Assembly: GCA_007136595.1 (NCBI GenBank)
Contig: SLGQ01000195.1
Span: forward strand, 1 to 7,630
DNA: 7,630 nt
Direction of reading: 5' to 3'
Origin: Candidatus Sumerlaeota bacterium
Lineage (GTDB): Bacteria; UBP6; UBA1177
Shown: one piece after another, positions 1-7,000 of the stretch
Layout: every line of letters begins with the position of its first letter
Numbering within the stretch: position 1 is the first letter of the stretch
The notes under the pieces: generated by a model
Seen by the model: the letters and a program-made list of their open reading frames with translations, nothing else
What the model was told of the DNA's origin: nothing
The model's database searches: none
Program-made: the position numbers and the translations under genes

Positions 1-1040
1 TGCGCTCTTATTATCTTTTTCCTTTTGTCGGTGAAACTTTTTCTTTCGGTAAAACTTTGGGAGGGCTTGCTCCTTCTGACACTTTCCCGATACCTGAATC
101 TTTTGATTCTCCAAATATCGGGAACGCTTCCTATCCGACAAAATTCAATACCGGCATAACTGACCCTGAAATGTGTATCTGCGATGATAAATGTGTTGAA
201 GATTCAACCAGATGTTCAGACAACTGGACCCAAAAATGTGAATTGGATGACTATGGCTGTCTGGGCTGGCAAAAAGAAGAAGATTGTGATTATTTCACCT
301 GCCTTATTGAAGAGGGTGAAGCACAGTGTATCAACACATGTGTTGATGAGTGTAATCTTGGAGAAAAAAGATGTGTCGGAAATATACTTCAAGAATGCAC
401 TGAACATATCGATGAATGTGCATACTGGACTTTAAAGGAAAACTGTTCTGAAAACACAACAAACCCCTTCTGTGAAATCGTTGAAATATCACCTGCGGAT
501 GCTGAATGTTCAAACTCACCGCAGACAGTTGTTGACATGATCGCTGAAAGTGCGAATTCTCCACAGAGTACGGATACAGGACAAGCTCACGGTGTTTATA
601 TAAGAGCTGACCACAACGCCACTATTACCGGATTTAAGTTTTACATTACCAACCTTGCAAGAACCGATGTGTATTTTTCCATATATGAAGGAACTGCAAA
701 ATCAGGGTTGTATCACAGAATTTTTTCAGATTTTATTTCAATGGATTTTGATGAAACCAATCCATTCCCTCCCGGCTACTATGGTTTGGAAGATATATCC
801 GTAAATATCAGCAAAGACAACCATTACTTTTTTCAGATATGGAACGCCACAGGGCTTCAATACTATACCAGATGCAGAAGTTTTATCTGGAGTCCTCAGA
901 TAAGGGAATCTGTAACTTTCGGAGAAGCTGTCGGACACGGAAGCACACAATTCAACGAAGAGCCTCCTGAAATCAGAGATCTTGATGATGCCAGCGGAAA
1001 CTGCCTGTACAGAATGTTGATCGAAAGTCACTTGAGATAG
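1..1040 (+). CDS. Cysteine-rich, beta-sandwich repeat protein of unknown function, probably secreted (5' partial)
   Basis: This is the C-terminal part of a larger protein. The frame is open from base 3 with no stop, and the 18 codons before the TTG at 57 read as good protein (FPFVGETFSFGKT), so that TTG is not the start. About 345 residues are visible. In order they are: the end of a beta-sandwich-like domain (to about residue 33); a cysteine-rich segment (residues 40-151, 17 cysteines) made of two eight-cysteine units; and a second sandwich-like domain (about 170-327) rich in alternating hydrophobic and aromatic residues. The stop is TAG at 1038-1040. No membrane segment, sorting signal or catalytic motif is seen. 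The many paired cysteines imply an oxidising, extracytoplasmic location (inference). From memory, the sandwich domain resembles an unnamed domain repeated in secreted bacterial proteins, with a C-terminal SFG-x-x-x-GG-like motif. It ends 6 bp from the convergent giant gene. No function can be assigned. Confidence 0.85.
   Translation, partial: RSYYLFPFVGETFSFGKTLGGLAPSDTFPIPESFDSPNIGNASYPTKFNTGITDPEMCICDDKCVEDSTRCSDNWTQKCELDDYGCLGWQKEEDCDYFTCLIEEGEAQCINTCVDECNLGEKRCVGNILQECTEHIDECAYWTLKENCSENTTNPFCEIVEISPADAECSNSPQTVVDMIAESANSPQSTDTGQAHGVYIRADHNATITGFKFYITNLARTDVYFSIYEGTAKSGLYHRIFSDFISMDFDETNPFPPGYYGLEDISVNISKDNHYFFQIWNATGLQYYTRCRSFIWSPQIRESVTFGEAVGHGSTQFNEEPPEIRDLDDASGNCLYRMLIESHLR
3..155 (+). 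repeat. C-terminal remnant of a first beta-sandwich-like domain
   Basis: The first visible residues match the end of the second sandwich-like domain. RSYYLFPFVGETFSFG (codons 3-50) aligns without gaps to RSFIWSPQIRESVTFG (residues 275-289 region), followed by GKTLGG against GEAVGH and then a proline-rich stretch. The copy is cut by the window edge, so its start is not visible. The shared pattern is R-S-aromatic, P-x-[IV]-x-E, then F-G-[EK]. Confidence 0.7.
180..509 (+). repeat. Two tandem eight-cysteine units
   Basis: Residues 42-91 and 95-151 are two copies of one disulfide module. Cysteines 42, 46, 53, 61, 68, 77 match 95, 99, 106, 114, 121, 130 exactly, giving C-x3-C-x6-C-x7-C-x6-C-x8-C, with a repeat period of 53 residues. 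Each unit then has two further cysteines at looser spacing (82 and 91; 139 and 151). A tryptophan sits three residues after the fifth cysteine in both (CLGW, CAYW). The even number per unit fits four disulfides each; C40 is extra. Similar short modules occur in secreted proteins of Myxococcota-like bacteria (recollection, not a database match). Confidence 0.8.
564..1037 (+). repeat. Second beta-sandwich-like domain, C-terminal end of the protein
   Basis: About 158 residues predicted to be mostly beta strand, with alternating hydrophobic patterns such as ITGFKFYITN, DVYFSIYEG and HYFFQIWNAT. The end carries the F-G-[EK] motif also found in the first copy at the window's left edge. It contains two cysteines, 273 and 316, far enough apart in sequence to bridge strands. 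A carbohydrate- or protein-binding sandwich is possible from the appearance, but no binding residue can be named. Confidence 0.6.
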
Positions 1041-1064
1041 TTATCCCTAAAGGCAAGTGTTTTT
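1024..1064 (+). terminator. Probable intrinsic terminator of the plus-strand gene
   Basis: CACTTG (1029-1034) pairs with CAAGTG (1054-1059). The stem extends outward, past one T-T mismatch, by AAAG (1024-1027) against TTTT (1061-1064), including one G-U pair. The loop is 19 bases. A run of five T (1060-1064) follows the core stem on the plus strand. The structure overlaps the stop codons of both convergent genes, because only 6 bp separate them. Read on the minus strand it is followed by ACTTTC, a poorer T tract, so it is better suited to the plus gene. The large loop and short core stem keep confidence moderate. Confidence 0.4.
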
Positions 1065-4000
1065 AAGGCATTTGTTACTCATACAATCACTATCATCGTA
1101 ACAAAACCCTCCGGATTGAGATTGAGCACATAAGCTATCTTTTCCACAATTACCTGAACAGCACTGAGAATTTGAAGAACAAGCTTGACCTGGACGAGCA
1201 CAGACACATGTCCTTATTAAAAAGCCGGAACAAGTGCCGAGACAGCATTGACCCGGTACGCAAGAAGCTCCTATCGGTCTGCAACAACTATTGCCGTAGC
1301 ATGTGTCAGCTGAACTACAACATTGAGCTGATGAAGTACAATATGATTGAGTACTTCTGCAACATCTTCCACTGGCACAAGTGTCTATCGGATTTGAACA
1401 GTCTGATGCCCCTTCACAGGTTCTCTGTCCCGTCGCCAGTCCTTCGACACATCGATTTGATGAAGTATTGCAGGGATGTCCGCCACAACAGTCAGACTTG
1501 GCATTGCAACCATAAGAATTTAAATCTATGCAGTTTACACACTCATTAAGATAAGTGTCACAAACTTCACTGCAACAACTGTTCCCTGAAGTACAAAAAT
1601 CAGTATTCATTGAACAGAAATGGGGAGAATCAAACTCACAGATGTATCTACTTGAAACAGTATTGGGTAAATCAGTCCACCTATAGTTATATCCTTGATA
1701 CATGCTTGCAAAATTCCGTGCAGAATCGTTTCTTGGACGACCGGGATACCAGTTAGTGAAAAAATATGAGTCCCCCGATAAGCCACCCGTCCATCTTTTA
1801 CTTCCTGTTACCCATCTCCATTCACCTTCAACATCTTTATCTGTAAAACCTATCCAATAACTGATAGAACCACTGACAAGTGATTCTATTTCTTTGTGTT
1901 CAAGATATCCGTCAATAGTAACCAGATCTGCTCCATAACTTAAACAAGTTTGTCTTGAATCTTCCCATGATTTGTTATCTGTGGAAATAATATATCTGTT
2001 TTCCCTTTGAAGCTCACAAATGTATGGTCGAGAATCATTACAGTTTCTGTTGTACCACCTTCCAAGGAGATGGCTTCTGTTCATTCTGACACAGTTATAG
2101 TTGCTTGTAGCGGTCGGATTTGATGTATGCCAATTTGTATATTCATCATTTTGAGGTTCACCCGACAAATAACCCTCCCATACAAGAGTTCCGGAGACAC
2201 TTCGCCACTCTGTTGCATGTCCGATATTATGGTATCCTATCCAGTAGTAAGCTGTGTTTGAAAAATCATCAAGAGATTCAATATAAGCCTGCTCCTCAGC
2301 GGAATTAATTATTGCAAGATCCCCTCCTCTCATAAGACAATCATTTCTGGCATTTTGCCATGTAGCTGGAGTGTTTGAAATATAGTACTCTCCGTATTTA
2401 GGATACTTTATTCTTTTTCCATCCAGATTATACCGTATTGTAATTTCAACATCACTGATCTTGACAGTGCTTTCATTCCATGTTCCCTCTGAAGGAGCGG
2501 TAGGGCTGAAAGCTAAATTTATTTCATTTTTATTGCCATAAAAAATACCGTTTATCAGTCGCCTGTCTTTGATCGTGAACAGATACTCTTCATTATTATC
2601 AAGTCCGTAATCAACATCTCCCAAAGGTATCCATGTTCCACCATACCAAATATAAAATGTTATGGCGTCAATTCCTTTATTATTTAGGAATCCTTTAGCT
2701 CCTCCGGCAAATCTTACTGTGACATCTTCAATTCTCGCAGTAGCGGGAATGTCTGCTATATGCGTTCTGTTTGAATATATTTGCATTGGTCTGATCTTCT
2801 CACCGACACTATAGATCAATGTGTCGAGAAAAAACTCGTAAGAAGCTAATCCTCCGTGAAAAATGATTAAATCTTCTTTTTCCATATACACTCCTCCGGA
2901 GTAAGACCTGTGGGGAGCTTTTACAATATCATTCACTTTTGCATAGCTGGTTCCGTTATACGCCCAAACATCAAGGAGGCTTGAAGTGTTATTTGATCCG
3001 AAAAGGAGTATTTTCCCGGATGTCTTATGATAAAACATTTCAGGAGAAGCCAGATACGATGGATTTCCGTCTCCTTCGGGATCTGTCGGAGATCTCTTGG
3101 TCCATGATGTTCCGTTCCACTCCCATGTGTCGTTAGATATTTCCCAAAACTTTCCATAGGGGCCCTGTTTTTGAACAAGTCCACCATATTGCACAACAAC
3201 ATTTCTTTCTTCATCAAAAGCCAGTGCAAAGTCTTTCCTTCCGGTAGCATCATCGGAACAATTACTTGAACATTCGTAAACTTTTGTCCAAACAGAACCA
3301 TTGTACTCATAGGTAGTGTTTACAGGATCAGAGATACTGCAGTTTTCACTTCCACCTGTTAAAACAAGAACCCCTCTGTTGGAATCATATACCATTTTTG
3401 AGAAACACCTGTTCCCGGGAGGCGAACCTGATTGCAACAGAGTCCAATTTGTCCCATTATATGAGTATGTCTGACCGGTAACCGAATAAAGGATCGTTCT
3501 TCCTGTCGGAGGGAAGTAAGCCATAGCATGCCCTCTCTGGGCATTGGGTGATGTGGCAGTAAAAACCCTCTCCCATGTAAACCCGTTAAACTCCCATGTT
3601 TTATTGCTAAGATCGGGTTCTTCTCCCCCGAACAACACAACTTTATTCCTATCTTCATCATAACTGTAAGCACCATGCTGAAGCCTTTCAGGTTGATAAA
3701 AAGAGGCGATCTTTACCCATGAACCGTCAATTAAACCAAATGTGTCCGGACTTATTCTTAACATACCGTAAATGTCACGAGTTAAACCTCCAAAACTTAT
3801 CATCATTTTTTTCCCTGAATCATAAACTAGATTAGGCTCAACAACACCAATGGGGAAATTATAACTGGAACCTGCTTCTGCCCAGGTCCCGTTCCATACC
3901 CATAGCTTGTCAGAATAGCTACCGTAAGGTGTTTCAGCACCCCCTAACAAGTAGAGTGTTTCTGAGTATGAGTTCCAAGCAAGTCCTGCCCCACCATAAT

Positions 4001-7000
4001 CAGGGCCATTGTCATCAAGAATTATCCACTCTTCTCCGTCCCATTCCCAAAGATCCCGGAATCTGACATTGATCTCTCCCGTTACACCTCCATACATAAG
4101 GACAGTTCCCCTTTCATCGCTATAAACCATTTTACAACTTGAGCGGGCTGAAGGGGTTTCTCCTGAACTTTCCTTTTTGACCCAGTTGATCCCGTTATAT
4201 TCCCATGTTTCATCGTTGGGGATACTTTCGTCCACTCCCCCTGTAAATCCTCCAAAAAGAACTGTCACATCTCTTTTTCTATCGTAAGCCATACAGTGAA
4301 AAGCTCTTGGGGACGGGATATCGTTTTGGATGTTCCTTACTGCCCACGCATATCCATTCCATTCCATAGTATCATTTGTCCGGAAGTGATCCGGAGGCTG
4401 ATATCCTTCTCCGCCGAAAAGAACTATCCTGTCCCTGTTCTCATCGTAAACAAGTTGATTCCCTCTTCTGTTTGAAGGGTGAACACCGGAAGGCTTATTT
4501 CTTGTCCAGGTATATCCATCCCAATAATAAAAATCGGCAGTATCACATCTTTGAGCATCCTCATATTCAGACCACTCTCCACCTATTTGATAAATGTATC
4601 CTCTTTTTGAATCGTAAGCAGCTCCCCCCATGACTGTACCGAAAGAGTAGCCCCAAAGATGACAAGACAGATCTGACACATCCGGTTTTGAATGACTATA
4701 CCATTTAGCTGAAGAAATTGAACTGGAAGGGATCTCATCAAAATTTTCCTGTTCATAGAAAGAACCTTCCCTCTGCAAATAATTGGTGAAATGTGCAATA
4801 TTTCTAAGGCTGTTAGGATTAGGCCAATCCTGTCCCGGAACTTTGCTGTTCAGGTTGGATGTCCATTCAATATTTGGTATTTTAGGCAACACATCGGGAA
4901 CGGCGGAGGGCTCTTCAAAATAGATACCGACACCGGATGCTTTTATAGGATTAATATATATTGCAGATGAATTTGCAGCAAAAAGATTTGGTATTACAAA
5001 GCTTCCATCATCATTTACACTTGCCTCTCCTAAATAATTCCCGTTTGTCGAATAAGCAAATATCTTAACAATATCTTGAGATTTAACAGATTTTTTTCCT
5101 CCTTCGACCAAAGCTCTGGGAGCGACATTACTTCCTGAACCGAAAGGAAATCGCTTATAGATCATCTGATCTTCATCAATGTCTCCGATATCAGGTTCAG
5201 TTTTGTCAACATAAATTTTCCACTCTATTGTCCGGGTACTGACATTTCCAAGCATATCGTACCATGTAATCTGGAAATTATACAGACCTTCAGCAAAAGA
5301 ATCATTCATTTCAACAGAGTATGAAACTGAGTTCCCTGAAACAGTAGGCAATCCAAAATTAAACGATCCACCTGAAACAGGTGAAAGTGTTATTGGAAGA
5401 GATGGGTTTACTAATTCATCTGCAACAATGTGCATGGAAACAGAAACAGGACTTTGAGTCAAAGGATCATAAATACTGACATGGAGTATTTTGTTTTCTG
5501 TATCTGTTGCGGAAGAAAAAACAGGATTTCTACTTAAAGAGTCATTTGTCAAAACTGGTCCGGTAAAATCAAAAACAACTTTCTCCAAGGTATCTTCAAC
5601 CGTAATATTGCCTGCTTTATCTTCAACTTCTACTGTGACAGATTTAATTCCGTCACCTTCGCCGCCTGTAACGGAATATTGATAGCAGTAATTATATCCG
5701 CCTGAACATGACATTGCATTTGAAGGGTATCCTCCAATTTTAAGAGCAGGATCTCCGCTTAACAAAGAAGGTTTTGAAACTGAAATATTACAATTTGCTG
5801 TAACTGTCTGTCCCGCTCTAACAGCTTTATAGCCTGAGGGTGCTGTGTATCCGCTTGAAACCGTTATATCACAGTCCTTCTGTACAAAAGAAGGAGAATC
5901 TAAAACTATAACTGTTCGTCCAACTTCATGCCAGCTTTCGCTTCCACCAACCCAGTTGCCGGCAATGTCTCTTGCCTTGGCTTCAAATACGATTTTGTCT
6001 CCCTCATTGAAGGAACTGGCATTTGCAGTATAAACAAAATTTGTGTTACTGCTTTCCCCTATATTTTTAGTAAATGTTGCCGGATGAGAAATAGCTACAC
6101 TGCTTACCGAAACTTCTTCGCTGAAAGAAAATCTCGCTTCTATTATATCTCCATCTTTTGCATAAGAAGGCGTCATGAAGTTGCTGTGCATCTGGGGAGG
6201 GGTAACATCAACAAGAGCTTCATTGTTGTATGGATATGAATCTCTATTCCCTGCTTCATCTTCAAGTTCAACTGTTACTGTTTTCCAACCGTCACCTGAT
6301 GATGTTTGAATTGTAAGTCTGAACACACAATCAACAAAGGGTGTTGTTACGCAGGATGTGTCATGCGGGCTCATTATTTCTGCACCAAGTCTCACTAAAG
6401 GTGTTGCCCCAAGAACTTCCGTTGTGCCGAACCTTACTTCCACAACATCTCCTGAAATGGCTATTTGAGGAGTTTTTTCTTCAAAAGTGCCACCCGTCAG
6501 AACTTTTGTTTCAAGAGAGGCAACTCCAGGCATTACGGTATCAACTTCATAAACTTTCACAGCTTCTTCACTTGTGTTTCCTGCTATATCTGTCCCTATT
6601 GCTCTTACTGTATTTTCTCCGTGTATTAACGAAGGTCTGTATGTCCATGAGTTGCCTTGTTGCGATTGATGAGCCAGAGGGGTACCGTTAAGTGTAACTG
6701 AAGGATCCCCGTCAAGTTCTTCACTTGCCGACACAGTAATGATAACACTGTCATTCAAGTTGTACAAATATTTGTTCGATATGATCGTCATAACAGGCAG
6801 AATCCTGTCAACCAATACTGTTTCACTATGGGTAACTGTGTTCTGATTCCCGGCAACATCAACAAGGGTAACGGTAACTGTTCTGTCTCCATCTGTAAGT
6901 GCAGTGAGATCTTCAAAAATGTAGGTATAGTCAAGTTCTGTTTTCAAGTGGGGTGCTGTAAGGGAAAGGTTCCCAAGTGTGACAACAGGGTTGTTCTGCA

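Noticed and set aside
1172..1549. Plus-strand open frame of 125 codons opposite the cysteine-rich tail
   Set aside because: It is the complement of Cys/Ser-rich codons, which rarely gives stops in this frame. There is no domain pattern, and it conflicts with the clear knottin-like repeats.
1050..1628. Metallothionein or zinc-ribbon explanation for the clustered cysteines
   Set aside because: Spacing is C-x5-6-CC-x-C type with many Ser/Gly/Asn spacers and an even cysteine count. It lacks regular C-x2-C pairs and lies in a protein whose other modules are extracellular, so disulfides fit better.
6341..6691. Leucine-rich plus-strand frame that could suggest a membrane protein
   Set aside because: The leucines come from the complement of Glu/Lys-type codons in Ig unit 3-4 coding sequence. 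There is no start context, and it is antisense to a solid domain.
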